A DNA stretch of 64,000 nucleotides, taken from NCBI GenBank assembly GCA_024998565.1, contig JACOEM010000014.1, positions 24,236-88,235 on the forward strand, in the 5' to 3' direction. The first letter of the stretch is position 1; every line of letters begins with the position of its first letter. This stretch comes from Nitrospira sp. Lineage in GTDB: Bacteria; Nitrospirota; Nitrospiria; Nitrospirales; Nitrospiraceae. Below are positions 45,601-54,730 of the stretch, piece after piece. The notes under the pieces were generated by a model, which was given only the letters and a program-made list of their open reading frames with translations, ran no database searches and was not told the DNA's origin. A program made the position numbers and the translations under genes.

Positions 45601-48600
45601 CAGATCTCGTGGTGCTTGCGTCGCATGCGGAGGTCTCTCCGCTGTGTTTGTTGGAGGCCATGAGCGTCGGCCGGCCCTGGCTCGCCACGCCGGATTGTGG
45701 AACGGCGGCTGAACACGCAGGTGGATTGGTCCTGCCGCTGTCGCAATTCGCTTCGGCAGTACGGCTGCTGAAGAATCATCCGGAGTTCTGCGCGGAGCTC
45801 GGACGACTTGGAAGGGAGCATTGGGCGCAGTCGCATGACTGGACGACCGTATTGGCGGCCTGGGAAGCACTGATCGAAGGGCGACCGGCCTCCCATTCCT
45901 TTGCCACACCAGTCTCCATCGCCCAGCGGCGGGACGCGCTCCGTGAACGATTCCGTCGTCTGCTGGCGCAAGCAGAGACTTCCGAAGTATCGCCTGCTTC
46001 AAGGCGGCAGCTCGAAACGAAAGGGGTCGTGATGGTCGGGTTGAATCGTGCACCGTTGGCCTCGGCAGGCCTCCAGGCCTTACCGAATTCCGCGCCGACG
46101 CCTCAAGAGCAGAAGCAGCAGGATCAGTTTTACGTCGACATGTTCGTCAACAGTCGAGGCTGGTCGTCGGCTGCACCCAATCCGGACGAAGCCGCCCGCT
46201 GGAGCAAGATCGCCGCGTTTCTCGAATATCTGCTCCGCCGCGTACGTCAGGCAGACCCGGACCGGCAACTGCACATATTGGATGTCGGCTGCGGGCGTGG
46301 CTGGCTGACCAATTTGGCGACGGCGTATGGCACATGCGAAGGCATCGAACCGGTAGCCGGCGTCATCGAGCACGCGCGAAGGTTGTTTCCACACCTGCGA
46401 TTCGAAGCGGGCACTGCCCAGAGCGTGCTTACGCGTCCGGATTTTTCGCCCTACGATGTCATTCTCTGCTCCGAAGTGATCGAGCATATCCCGCACGGCC
46501 GGAAAGAAGGCTTCGTCGCGGAACTAGCCACACTGCTGAAGCCGGATGGATATGTCATTCTGACGACACCCCGCGGAGAGATGTGGGAACAGTGGAAAAC
46601 GATCGCACCACCCTGTCAGCCGGTTGAGGACTGGGTCACGGAAGGGCAGCTCCGCACCATCTTCACATCGCAAGGATTTTGCGAACTCGGCCTGGAGCGG
46701 GTCCATGTTGAACTTCCGTCACTCCGGTACATTCCGGCGCCGACTCCGGCCGACTTCCAGAAACTGTCACTTGTACCCATCTATCAGATATGGGCCTGCC
46801 AGCGTCAGAGCGGATCGCCGATCCCAGCCTTTACTCGCACGCCGATGGTCTCCGTCATTGTGCCCACCTATAACCGTCCCGAGCGGCTGCAGGTGGCGCT
46901 CAGTAGTGTGCAGGCCCAAACCTATCAGGACTTCGAGATCATCGTCGTCAACGACGGTACGCTGGATGTGAGCGAGGTGGTTGCGCCCCTGAACAAAGAC
47001 GGTCGTATCACCACAATCCGGCACGATCGCAACCGCGGACTCGCGGCGGCCCGCAATACGGGATTGCGCGCTGCCAAAGGCACCTACATCGCGTATCTCG
47101 ACGACGACGACACCTATCTTCCGGATCACCTGGAGACCTTGGTGACGGCGCTTCGGAGCGGCGAACATAAAGTCGCCTATACGGATGCCTGGCGTATCCA
47201 TGAAGTGCGGCAGGGCGGGGAGTATGTCGTCACCGGCCGCGATGTGCCGTATTCGCATGACTTCAATTGCATCGATCTGCTCCTCTGCAACTATTTCCCG
47301 GTGCTCTGTGTCATGCATGAGAAAGCCTGTCTCGAACAGGTCGGCGTCTTCGACGAATCGCTGTTCGCTCACGAAGACTGGGATCTCTGGATTCGAATGG
47401 CGACGCTGTATCCCTTCTTCCACATCAAGAAAACCACGGCAGCCTTCACCTGGCGTCGCGATGGCTCGTCGATGACCAGCAGCACCAGTGACACCTATCG
47501 ACGCACGACCGAAATTATCTACCGGAAATACCGGCCCTATGCGGAACGGATCGCCGGCGTGCTCGCGGCTCAACAGAAGAAATTAGATCAAATGCGCGCG
47601 GAGGCCCGATCAAAGCCGTTCGATTGCTCCATCATCATCCCGGTCTGGAATAACCTGGCGCTCACCACCCAGTGTCTCACGGCTCTGGCGGAGGTCACGC
47701 AAGGCGTCTCCTACGAAGTCATCGTGGTGGACAACCACTCTACCGACGGAACTCCGGCGTTTCTGGCCGGACTTGGCGGCGATGTGAAGGTGATCACCAA
47801 CGACGAGAATCTCGGATTTGCCAAGGCCTGTAACCAGGGGGCTCAGGCCGCCAAGGGCGAGTATCTCGTGTTCCTGAACAACGACACGATTCCTTTTGCC
47901 GGATGGCTCAGCGCGCTCGTGGACGAGGTCAAGACCCACTCCGACGTCGCCGTCGTCGGGAGCAAATTGCTGTACGAAGACCGCACGGTTCAACATGCGG
48001 GAGTCGCGTTCTCGCGTGAGTTCCTGATGCCATACCATATGTATCCGGGTGTGCCGGAGAATGCCCACTGCGTCTCCCGCCGACGGGAACTGCAATCCGT
48101 GACCGCAGCCTGCATGCTCGTCCGGCGCCAGGCCTTCGCGCAGGTGGGTGGGTTCGACGAGGGCTTTCAGAACGGCTTCGAAGACGTCGATCTTTGTCTC
48201 AAAATCGGTGAGAAGAAATGGAAGATCGTGTACCAACCCCACAGCACCCTCATTCACCTGGAAAGCCGCACGCCAGGCCGGAAAGCGCACGAGGAAGAGA
48301 ATACAACCCGGTTCCGTGAACGCTGGGGGAAAGCGTGGTGGATTACAGACGAGGACCGGCTGCACTTTGACGATGGCTATTCGGTGCACACACGTCTCAA
48401 TGACGGCATCCTCGGCTATACGCTCTATCTCATCACGGATCCCGCCGTGAAAGCGGAACGGGCCCTGGTCGCCGACCTGCAGCGTGCGACGGCCCTGAAA
48501 GATCAGGACAGGATCGTCGCGTTGCTCAAACGAATCGACGAATGGCCTGCCGACGCCTGGATTCTTCGATGGGGCGGGATACTAAGCGAGAGCATCGGAC

Positions 48601-49235
48601 AGCCGGCCCTGGCCCTGCCGTTCTGGAGACGTGTGATCCAGCTGAAAGACGATCCTCAAGCCCGGTTGGCGTTGGCCAAGGAGGCGTTGGAAACAGGTGC
48701 CGTCAACGAAGCGGATCGCCATGTGACTGCCTTGCTACAAGCCGACCCGTCGCACGGTGAAGGCTGGCTCCTGCGGGGCATCGTCGCCATGCAGGTCAAT
48801 GCCTATCACGATGCGGAGCAGGCGTTTGAGCGGGCGAAACTCTCCGGGGCCGATTCACGCAAAGCGTCGCTGGGATTGGTCATGGCCGCGATGGGAGCCA
48901 ACCGCCCCGAGAACGCCTGGTCGCATGCGGTGGCGCTCTGCGCCAACGAGCCGGACGATGAAGAATGCGTGCATTGGATGCTCAAATGCGGAACGTCGCT
49001 TCAACGCTGGGATGACGTCGCATCGCGGCTCTCGTCGTTCGTTACCCGCAATCCGGGCAATATTGCTATGCGATTTGCCCTCGCCGGAGTATTGTTAAGA
49101 GCAGGACGTCGAGCGGATGCGCAGCGGGAATATGACTGGCTGCGCGCCATGGCGCCGACCTTCGAAGGCATGGACGAGTTGGCAAGACAACTGGCCGAAT
49201 CCGAACGCCATCTGGTGCCGAACCATGCCGCATGA
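42675..49235 (+). CDS. Giant multi-domain glycosyltransferase/methyltransferase with TPR tail
   Basis: This single 2186-residue frame carries at least six modules. They are: a GT-B/CgeB-like transferase (about 1-370), a GT2-like domain with DED metal motif (about 410-660), a GT4 transferase (about 705-1080, TPYFWPSVGGVEKVAESLAV), a class I SAM methyltransferase (about 1140-1370, HILDVGCGRGWLTNLA), a GT2 domain (about 1390-1630, VIVPTYNRPERLQ, YLDDDDTYLP), another GT2 domain (about 1645-1890, IIIPVWNNLALTTQ, FLNNDT), and a TPR-like C terminus (about 1930-2170). It probably assembles several residues of a flagellin glycan and methylates one. No frameshift or internal stop is seen. It overlaps the next gene by 11 bases. 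Confidence 0.9.
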   Translation: MTARPPRRILLLQLEFPTWKQARAWTYPACFGVAEGLRASGVECVTLPLIADAPYSSKTWLAHMKRMVGGQRFDQVWVWLVHAPLDEAILQWLSELAPIRVGIIMESLQYSEEDYAWAPHLRARQGLVEQQVRALTHVLVPDECDVEATTAHTGVPALWWPPMVPERVLNTPSNPAVHRAGVFHGVPYGPREQWLHHPALKSCLTFARPSAPTMFQQLFDRLQQSAIQRLATPAGMPAEALAHYTKMLQEVREGEFREWMNQLPQWAAIVNLPSLARFFGGRVYEGIAAGRPVVSYAVPEHPMNNGLFVEGEEILYFSPSRPESLAEGLEPLLANDALAKRLAHNAQRKLRAYHTSERRLADTLRWIESGTKPVYGIQEAGAAYACSSAQTSSGQADIPDHVVQALKPHRIGTADCIDTTIFILTVDDPAYPACKAAVDAQQGGPFHVEIIRNVAPFSAAAQRMIADCRTEFFIQVDEDMILNPDAASRMAGIMRRAPADVGMICFHLYDEDRGCPIQGIKIYRTAAMKPFAFQNVKASEMNLLEQMGERGVHWVLHPDVLGRHGTLYTPETIYRRYKTMYEKDIRQWNTLTSDIRRKAEQFRSTGDLLALFALLGAAHGIIEGPRSVDREKDARAYVLKELDVFSRLFRDNPPVSQPYDSTRIATPVANTPLTPAEVPWAAETVVEKKPEHRTIQIVASRPQPQSHIASRILIVTPYFWPSVGGVEKVAESLAVGLQSRGHAVEVATYTLSERKTNSHRGIPIIDLTFPSDFETASPYSMLEVKRLLESGQYDACILLGAPLHLMFYAPLAIPKDCPTRFILQPTINKEIDEALQGSEQGRTMLSQLGQRVNAVVTFGGNGYDERFFQERRIPTCVIPNGTAALAPKDDFRQRYGVARDTFLVIHLANLYTVKNHPGLLDALDHLPEGVQLVLIGNDTHETEYVEDVKARLAARPDVRLLAGLDAADVASALSAADLVVLASHAEVSPLCLLEAMSVGRPWLATPDCGTAAEHAGGLVLPLSQFASAVRLLKNHPEFCAELGRLGREHWAQSHDWTTVLAAWEALIEGRPASHSFATPVSIAQRRDALRERFRRLLAQAETSEVSPASRRQLETKGVVMVGLNRAPLASAGLQALPNSAPTPQEQKQQDQFYVDMFVNSRGWSSAAPNPDEAARWSKIAAFLEYLLRRVRQADPDRQLHILDVGCGRGWLTNLATAYGTCEGIEPVAGVIEHARRLFPHLRFEAGTAQSVLTRPDFSPYDVILCSEVIEHIPHGRKEGFVAELATLLKPDGYVILTTPRGEMWEQWKTIAPPCQPVEDWVTEGQLRTIFTSQGFCELGLERVHVELPSLRYIPAPTPADFQKLSLVPIYQIWACQRQSGSPIPAFTRTPMVSVIVPTYNRPERLQVALSSVQAQTYQDFEIIVVNDGTLDVSEVVAPLNKDGRITTIRHDRNRGLAAARNTGLRAAKGTYIAYLDDDDTYLPDHLETLVTALRSGEHKVAYTDAWRIHEVRQGGEYVVTGRDVPYSHDFNCIDLLLCNYFPVLCVMHEKACLEQVGVFDESLFAHEDWDLWIRMATLYPFFHIKKTTAAFTWRRDGSSMTSSTSDTYRRTTEIIYRKYRPYAERIAGVLAAQQKKLDQMRAEARSKPFDCSIIIPVWNNLALTTQCLTALAEVTQGVSYEVIVVDNHSTDGTPAFLAGLGGDVKVITNDENLGFAKACNQGAQAAKGEYLVFLNNDTIPFAGWLSALVDEVKTHSDVAVVGSKLLYEDRTVQHAGVAFSREFLMPYHMYPGVPENAHCVSRRRELQSVTAACMLVRRQAFAQVGGFDEGFQNGFEDVDLCLKIGEKKWKIVYQPHSTLIHLESRTPGRKAHEEENTTRFRERWGKAWWITDEDRLHFDDGYSVHTRLNDGILGYTLYLITDPAVKAERALVADLQRATALKDQDRIVALLKRIDEWPADAWILRWGGILSESIGQPALALPFWRRVIQLKDDPQARLALAKEALETGAVNEADRHVTALLQADPSHGEGWLLRGIVAMQVNAYHDAEQAFERAKLSGADSRKASLGLVMAAMGANRPENAWSHAVALCANEPDDEECVHWMLKCGTSLQRWDDVASRLSSFVTRNPGNIAMRFALAGVLLRAGRRADAQREYDWLRAMAPTFEGMDELARQLAESERHLVPNHAA

Positions 49236-50418
49236 GCCCTCACCGGAATGCCGCGACCTCGTGATTCAACTGGCCCGTTTGGGCGACTTGATTCAAACGC
49301 TGCCCGCCATCGAGGCGTTGCAGGACGTGTATCCGGAACGAACACTGGATGTCCTCTGTGCCGCTCCCTTGACAAGCGTCCTCGCCGGAGCCCGTCGTCT
49401 GGGCCGTGTCATTCCCTGGGACGGGGCACAATGGCGTGCCTGGACCCATCAGTGGAAAGAGAATCCAATTCAAACCATGCAGGCCATGCAGGGCTACGTC
49501 GAGTCTCTCGGCGACATGGCGTACGCGCGTGTGTTTGCGTTGAATCAGCATGCACGGAGCCGCCTCATGACGCAGCTCTTTACAGGCCCTTCCTCGCGTG
49601 AGGATGAACAGAATCGTTCTGAGGCGCGCGCACGTCCATGGGCCGAGTATCTCCGGCATATCGCGACACAGCGCGGGAACAATCGGGTGCATCTGGCCGA
49701 TGCCTGGTGCGGCATGAGTGGAGTCAGGCCACGAGGTCGGGCGCCGCTCTTCCAGCCTCCGGCCGTCGAGCTTCCCGACGACCTCGCTCCCATCGGTGAG
49801 CGGCAGGGTCTCTGGGTCGCGCTGGTGACCGGGGCGGGCGAATCGGATCGTTGCATCCCGGCTGCCACCTGGGGCCGGTGGACTCGAGAGTTTCTGACAG
49901 GGACAGACGAAGGGCAGGTCGTGCTGATCGGAAGCGGACGCGAGCGTGAAACCGGGCAGGCCATTCTCGAATCGATTCCCGCGTTGCTCCAAGGACGGGT
50001 CTGGGACGCGACCGGCCGCACAAGTATCCCGCAGTTGATGAAGCTGCTCCATAAATGCCGCTGGGTGATCGGTGCCGATACCGGCCCGCTCCATCTGGGC
50101 ACGTTGATGGGCAGTCGGGCCATCGGATTCTATTTTTCTCATGCCCGGGTGCACGAAACCGGCCCCTATGGTGAAGGGCATTGGGTGTATCAACATGCCA
50201 CGCAAGCCCAGCCGGAGCGCTGGCCCATCATCGAAAGTATCGCGTTGATCTGCGACGACCAGCGTCGTGCCGCCTCCGATTGGACCCTCTGGAGGAATCG
50301 TATGGACCAATGGGGAACGAGTTTTGATGACGGATCCGGACAAGAGGGTGTCGAAGACGCCCGCGCGACTGTCTGGCGAACCCTCTCTCCAACCTTGTGC
50401 GAATCGGTTGCCGCATGA
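49225..50418 (+). CDS. GT9 heptosyltransferase-like glycosyltransferase
   Basis: The 397-residue protein has the ADP-heptosyltransferase fold: N-terminal LVIQLARLGDLIQTLPAIEA and the C-terminal donor site (GADTGPLHLGTLMGSRAIGF). GT9 enzymes usually transfer heptose to lipid A core or, in some species, to protein adhesins. Given the flagellar context, transfer to flagellin or to a protein-linked glycan is inferred. The ATG at 49225 overlaps the giant gene, and its stop overlaps the following gene by 4 bases (ATGA). A second GT9 lies at 52229. Confidence 0.88.
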   Translation: MPHEPSPECRDLVIQLARLGDLIQTLPAIEALQDVYPERTLDVLCAAPLTSVLAGARRLGRVIPWDGAQWRAWTHQWKENPIQTMQAMQGYVESLGDMAYARVFALNQHARSRLMTQLFTGPSSREDEQNRSEARARPWAEYLRHIATQRGNNRVHLADAWCGMSGVRPRGRAPLFQPPAVELPDDLAPIGERQGLWVALVTGAGESDRCIPAATWGRWTREFLTGTDEGQVVLIGSGRERETGQAILESIPALLQGRVWDATGRTSIPQLMKLLHKCRWVIGADTGPLHLGTLMGSRAIGFYFSHARVHETGPYGEGHWVYQHATQAQPERWPIIESIALICDDQRRAASDWTLWRNRMDQWGTSFDDGSGQEGVEDARATVWRTLSPTLCESVAA

Positions 50419-52232
50419 CTCTCTTCAACGACAACATCGCCCGGTTGGCCGCAAGGGATACATCCCTTGCCGCGGCCGTGAAAACCTCAGCCGGCGGTGT
50501 ACTGACAATCGAGCCGGCACGGAGTGGCGTCCCTTCGGCTCGACGAGCCGGCCGGTGGATTCACAGCGCCTATGATCCGATCCGCGAGGCGGAGACATGG
50601 GCCGAAACCCATACACCCGTCTGTCGGGAAGGCGAGACCGTCGTGGTGGCCGGCGTCGGGCTGCTGTACCACGTCGAGGCCCTTCGGAAACGAGTGGCGT
50701 CGGAGATTGTGGTTGCGGTGCTGATTTCCGACCTCGACGAATTCCATGACGCGCTCGTCGCGCGGCCTCTCGAATCATGGGCCGAGAATATCCTCTGGCT
50801 CTCCGGTACGCCGGTTGAGATCGCTGACCGGCTGAGCAAGACGGGCCGGCCTTTGCGCTGTCTGTCCTATGCTCCGGCCATGCACAGTGATGCGAACTTC
50901 CACGGCACGTTCGAGCAGGCCCTGCGGCGCGGAGTAGCGCGCCAGACCGGCGGACAGCTGACGATTGCACTGGTAGGACCCATTTACGGGGGTTCGCTGC
51001 CGATTGCACGCTATGTGAGACGGGCCCTGGAAATGCTCGGGCACAAGGTGCAATGGATCGATCACAGTGTGCATGCGTCAAGTTACGAGGCCATGGGGGC
51101 GCTGAAAGATGCGCGCAATCGCCAACTGATGCAGGGTCGCTTGGCCGAAGTGTTAAGCCAATGGACCTTGGCCTCTCTGGCCGAGTCACCTCCCGACCTC
51201 GTCCTGTCGCTGGCTCAGGCTCCGTTGACCTTGCCGGTGCTCGAACATCTCCGGAAAAAGAAACTGCTGACCGCCATGTGGTTCGTCGAGAACTATCGCC
51301 ACCTGACCTATTGGCAACAGATGGCACCGGGCTATGACTACTGGTTCGTGTTTCAACAGGGGGCCTGTCTCGATGCGTTCCGTCAGGCGGGTGCGCGGCA
51401 TGTCGGCTTTCTACCCATGGCGGCAGACCCTGGGTTGCATCGCCCGATGGCTCTGTCTGATGAAGAACGGCGCATCTATGGTGCGGATGTCTCCTTCGTC
51501 GGCGCGGGATATGCCAATCGCAGGCGCCTGTTCCCGGCACTGCTACGCCGACCCTGGTCGTTCAAACTCTGGGGAAATGAGTGGGACGGGGCCGATGAAC
51601 TTCGCTCCGTGCTGCAGCTCAACGGAGCGCGAATCGATACCGACACCTGCATGAAGGTGTTCAACGCCACCGCGATCAATTTGAATGTCCACTCCACGAC
51701 CGGGGCGGGCCTTGATCCGCAAGCCGATTTCGTCAATCCACGGACCTTTGAACTGGCAGCCTGCGGCGCGTTTCAGCTGGTCGATTCCCGCTCCCAGTTG
51801 CCGGACTTTTTCACCGACCGGGAGATCCTCTCGTTCCGGAACTTCGATGAAGTCCCCGGACTCGTGGAGCGATGGCTCGGAGATCCTGCGGCTCGACAGG
51901 CTATGGCCGCTGCAGCCCGCGCACGTGTCCTGGGTGCGCATACCTATGTGCATCGAATGCGGGACCTGTTGGGACATATCGGATTGTCTCAGCCCGATCG
52001 AGTCGGAGCCGTGTTGCGGGGAGACCGGCAGCAGGAATCCCTGCTGTCGCGTTGCGCCGGGGATGTTCCGTTGGAATCGCTGCTCAAGGATTTTCCTGCC
52101 GGACAGCGGGTCGAGTTGAAGGATGTCGCCGCACGAATCCGCAGCAAAGGCTCGACCATGCCCCTCAAACGGGAAGAATTGATGGTCCTAATGTTGGATG
52201 AATACCGGAGCGAGACACGCGATTTGTTATGA
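50415..52232 (+). CDS. CgeB-family glycosyltransferase
   Basis: The 605-residue protein contains a GT-B fold with LTIALVGPIYGGSLPIARYV near residue 185 and DVSFVGAGYANRRRLFPAL near 360. The CgeB/Glyco_trans_1_2 end reads NPRTFELAACGAFQLVDSRS. An N-terminal region of about 170 residues precedes it and includes VVVAGVGLLYHVEALRKR, a motif seen in flagellin-modification proteins of the DUF115 type. CgeB-like transferases act on spore coats and flagellar proteins. ATGA overlaps join it to both neighbours, so the three transferases are translationally coupled. Confidence 0.83.
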   Translation: MTLFNDNIARLAARDTSLAAAVKTSAGGVLTIEPARSGVPSARRAGRWIHSAYDPIREAETWAETHTPVCREGETVVVAGVGLLYHVEALRKRVASEIVVAVLISDLDEFHDALVARPLESWAENILWLSGTPVEIADRLSKTGRPLRCLSYAPAMHSDANFHGTFEQALRRGVARQTGGQLTIALVGPIYGGSLPIARYVRRALEMLGHKVQWIDHSVHASSYEAMGALKDARNRQLMQGRLAEVLSQWTLASLAESPPDLVLSLAQAPLTLPVLEHLRKKKLLTAMWFVENYRHLTYWQQMAPGYDYWFVFQQGACLDAFRQAGARHVGFLPMAADPGLHRPMALSDEERRIYGADVSFVGAGYANRRRLFPALLRRPWSFKLWGNEWDGADELRSVLQLNGARIDTDTCMKVFNATAINLNVHSTTGAGLDPQADFVNPRTFELAACGAFQLVDSRSQLPDFFTDREILSFRNFDEVPGLVERWLGDPAARQAMAAAARARVLGAHTYVHRMRDLLGHIGLSQPDRVGAVLRGDRQQESLLSRCAGDVPLESLLKDFPAGQRVELKDVAARIRSKGSTMPLKREELMVLMLDEYRSETRDLL

Positions 52233-53905
52233 ATAAGCAGGTGCTTCTCATCAATATCACCCGGATGGGCGATCTCGTGCAAATGGGCACCCTGCTGCAG
52301 CGTCTCCAGCATGAGTGGCCGGGAGTCGCCGTCGATCTGGTCGTGGATCAACGGTTTGCTCCGATCGCGAAACTCCTGCCTCATCTCCGGCACATCATCG
52401 ATTATGACTTTCATCGTCTGGTCGACGAGAGTCGGGCGCAAACGAAGGATGTCGTCACCCTCTACCGTGAGATGACTGACTGGGCGTCGCCGTTAATCGA
52501 GGCCGGCTACGATCGCGTCGTCAATTTGACCTTCAATCGCCGGAGCGGACTGCTGGCCTCCTACGTCGGCTCCAAAGAAATTCGAGGCATCGCGTCTCCG
52601 AAAGACGGGGACGTGGTCATCCATAACCCGTGGATGGCCTATTTGACCGATGTGCACAGCCAACGGCAGTTCAACCACTTCAATCTGGTGGATATCTACG
52701 CCTTGGGCGGAAGCGGGATCGGGCCGTTTGCGCCCTTGTCGCTCGACATTCCTTCGAGCACGGCGCAATGGGCACGTGAGTTTTTTGAACCACACGGCGG
52801 GCAACAGCTGCCTTGGATGGCGGTGCAAGTCGGGGCCAGCGATCCTATGAAGGCCTGGCGGCCGGAACTCTTCGGGCAGACCCTGGCTGTGCTGAGTCGG
52901 CAGACACGGGTCGGATATGTCTTCATCGGGACGGAGAGCGAGCGGAAGGCGATTGAAACTGCCCAGATCGCTTATCGGCAAGCCGGCGGGTCCGCGCCTC
53001 TCTGCGACGCGGTTGGACGGACGACGCTGCCTCAGCTCGCTGCGGTGCTGGCCCAGTGCCGACTTCTTCTGACCAACGACACCGGCCCGATGCACCTCGC
53101 AGTCGGAGCACGCATTCCGGTGATCGACCTTTCGGTCGGGCATGTCGACTTTCGCGAGACGGGCCCCTACGGACCGGGGCATTGGATCGTTCAGCCGGAT
53201 ATGGGGTGCGCGCCTTGTGGATTCGATCAAGTTTGTTTGCACCACGCCTGTAAGGATCGGCTGGTACCCGATCAGATTGCCTCCCTGTGCCTGCATGTCC
53301 TCACTGGAGCCGCATTTCCAGCAACATTGACCGGTATCAAAATCTATCGGTCCCGGGTGGACGAGGACGGCCTGGGAAGCGCGGATATCTGCGCGGGACG
53401 GGAAGATCCGACCATCGGCTGGTATGGCCGGTTCTGGCGTCGGTTCTGGTTCGAACAATTTACGGGCCGTCCCAGTCTGGTGCCCATGGTTCCGGAGCCT
53501 CCGCCCGACTGGAAAGAGAGTATGGCACTCCTGGACCGGCTTCTCCCTCTCGCAGCCGGGTTGGTTTCAAGAGCGAAGGAACTGGTGCGTTTGACCGCCA
53601 GACGGCCGTTGCCCGTCAGGGCCTTGCAGCAGATGCAACTCGAGGAGAACAGGGAGCGCCAGACCATTGTGGCGCTCAGTCTCCAATCCCCGGCGACCGC
53701 ATCCCTGGCCGTGGCCCTGGTGCGGGATACCCACAATGACGACGGCCACGAACTGGCCGGCATGGCCGAAGCCCGTCTGGCCACCTATCGACGCTGGCAG
53801 AACAGGCTGCATACGGTCGCGGGCGGTTTCCGTGCTTTCAAGACACCGCAGGGTTTTGCAGCGCGTGGAACCAGGATGGCTATTCCCATGGCGCCTATCG
53901 GGTAG
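52229..53905 (+). CDS. GT9 heptosyltransferase-like protein with C-terminal extension
   Basis: The 558-residue protein has a GT9 domain (about residues 1-350): LLINITRMGDLVQMGTLLQR, and LLLTNDTGPMHLAVGARIPV at the donor site. A cysteine cluster CAPCGFDQVCLHHAC follows near residue 330; such a cluster is common in GT9 proteins of delta-proteobacteria-like lineages and may bind a metal. The last 200 residues are an unrecognised helical extension. It ends the glycosylation block, 45 bases before the next gene. Two GT9 genes plus HddA/HddC-like genes support a heptose-containing glycan. Confidence 0.86.
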   Translation: MNKQVLLINITRMGDLVQMGTLLQRLQHEWPGVAVDLVVDQRFAPIAKLLPHLRHIIDYDFHRLVDESRAQTKDVVTLYREMTDWASPLIEAGYDRVVNLTFNRRSGLLASYVGSKEIRGIASPKDGDVVIHNPWMAYLTDVHSQRQFNHFNLVDIYALGGSGIGPFAPLSLDIPSSTAQWAREFFEPHGGQQLPWMAVQVGASDPMKAWRPELFGQTLAVLSRQTRVGYVFIGTESERKAIETAQIAYRQAGGSAPLCDAVGRTTLPQLAAVLAQCRLLLTNDTGPMHLAVGARIPVIDLSVGHVDFRETGPYGPGHWIVQPDMGCAPCGFDQVCLHHACKDRLVPDQIASLCLHVLTGAAFPATLTGIKIYRSRVDEDGLGSADICAGREDPTIGWYGRFWRRFWFEQFTGRPSLVPMVPEPPPDWKESMALLDRLLPLAAGLVSRAKELVRLTARRPLPVRALQQMQLEENRERQTIVALSLQSPATASLAVALVRDTHNDDGHELAGMAEARLATYRRWQNRLHTVAGGFRAFKTPQGFAARGTRMAIPMAPIG

Positions 53906-53950
53906 CGACAACAGACGTACGTTTGACACTCGGCCAAAGGAGTCTCGATC

Positions 53951-54493
53951 ATGCATATCACCCTCGACGGCGAACAGTGGCAACTGCCGGATGACACGTC
54001 TCTCATGAACGCCCTGGCGTTTCTCAGCGACAAAGCCCATGCCCAACATCGCATCGTGACGTCGTTGACGGTCGGCGGGAGGGCCATCAGCGATCGCGAT
54101 TTGGATCCGGCCTTTTTGAATCAACGCGGTCCGGAGGTGGGTGAGGTGGCCGGGCGATCTCAATCGCTGCACGCCATCATTACAGATGCGAAAGAGGCCA
54201 TCGATCGGTTTGCCACACAGTTACGAGCCGATGGCCTGGGCCTGCTCGGCCCGCTACGTTCGGGCACCGGGCAGGTGGGAACCATCGATGCCTGGTTGGG
54301 CCGTCTCGCAGATTATACGGAAATGCTGGAAGCCGGCCAGACACAGGGCGTGGCAGGACTCTCGTCCGCTAAGCTGCTCCCGTGGATACAGGAACTCCTG
54401 GGCGCGCGAACCTTCGCCGACCCCATCCGCGTCGCGGACCTGATGGAATATGAATTATTACCCCTTCTTACTGAATCCACTCAGGCTGCTTAG
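53951..54493 (+). CDS. Hypothetical protein between glycosylation genes and flagellin
   Basis: I do not recognise this 180-residue protein. The first 55 residues (MHITLDGEQWQLPDDTSLMN) resemble a beta-grasp or similar small beta domain, and the rest is helical with no signal peptide or membrane segment. AAAGGAG lies 8 bases before the ATG, and codon use fits its neighbours, so it is likely real. It could belong to the glycosylation operon (45-base gap) and lies upstream of the fliC promoter. A chaperone or adaptor bringing flagellin to the transferases is a guess from position only. Confidence 0.75.
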   Translation: MHITLDGEQWQLPDDTSLMNALAFLSDKAHAQHRIVTSLTVGGRAISDRDLDPAFLNQRGPEVGEVAGRSQSLHAIITDAKEAIDRFATQLRADGLGLLGPLRSGTGQVGTIDAWLGRLADYTEMLEAGQTQGVAGLSSAKLLPWIQELLGARTFADPIRVADLMEYELLPLLTESTQAA

Positions 54494-54571
54494 TGCCCGT
54501 TATTCTCCGATAGGACTGCTCAACGGATGATGCCTCCCGTTACACCCGTTTCCTACCTGCCAGGGCGCTCT

Positions 54572-54598
54572 TAAGTCTTCCCGACAGCCTACCGATAA
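54572..54598 (+). promoter_or_regulatory. Sigma-28 promoter of fliC
   Basis: TAAG-N15-ACCGATAA: -10 matches GCCGATAA at 7 of 8 bases, -35 at 3 of 4, spacing exact. It is the best-placed promoter for fliC-flaG-fliD-fliS-fliT and predicts a leader of about 125 bases. Confidence 0.8.
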
Positions 54599-54730
54599 GG
54601 GGCACAGCAATACGGTAGCGAGGCGCAGCGGGGATGTGGCCACATCTCCATCAGGCCTGGTTACCATCTCGTCGGCACGGACGCTGGCGACGTTCCGGTA
54701 GTAGTGCGGAAGCTTCAGGAGGAAGTAGTC
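54599..54730 (+). promoter_or_regulatory. Long flagellin mRNA leader with possible CsrA sites
   Basis: The leader contains a near-palindrome GGGGATGTGG/CCACATCTCC (54630-54649) and GGA motifs: one in that stem, GCGGAAGC near 54709, and AGGAGG at the ribosome site. CsrA binds GGA motifs near flagellin ribosome sites in FliW-containing bacteria, so translational control is plausible. Confidence 0.45.

Noticed and set aside
32310..53905. Pseudaminic or legionaminic acid glycosylation block
   Set aside because: No NeuB/PseI synthase, CMP transferase or Maf-type protein is present; the enzymes point to a different sugar.
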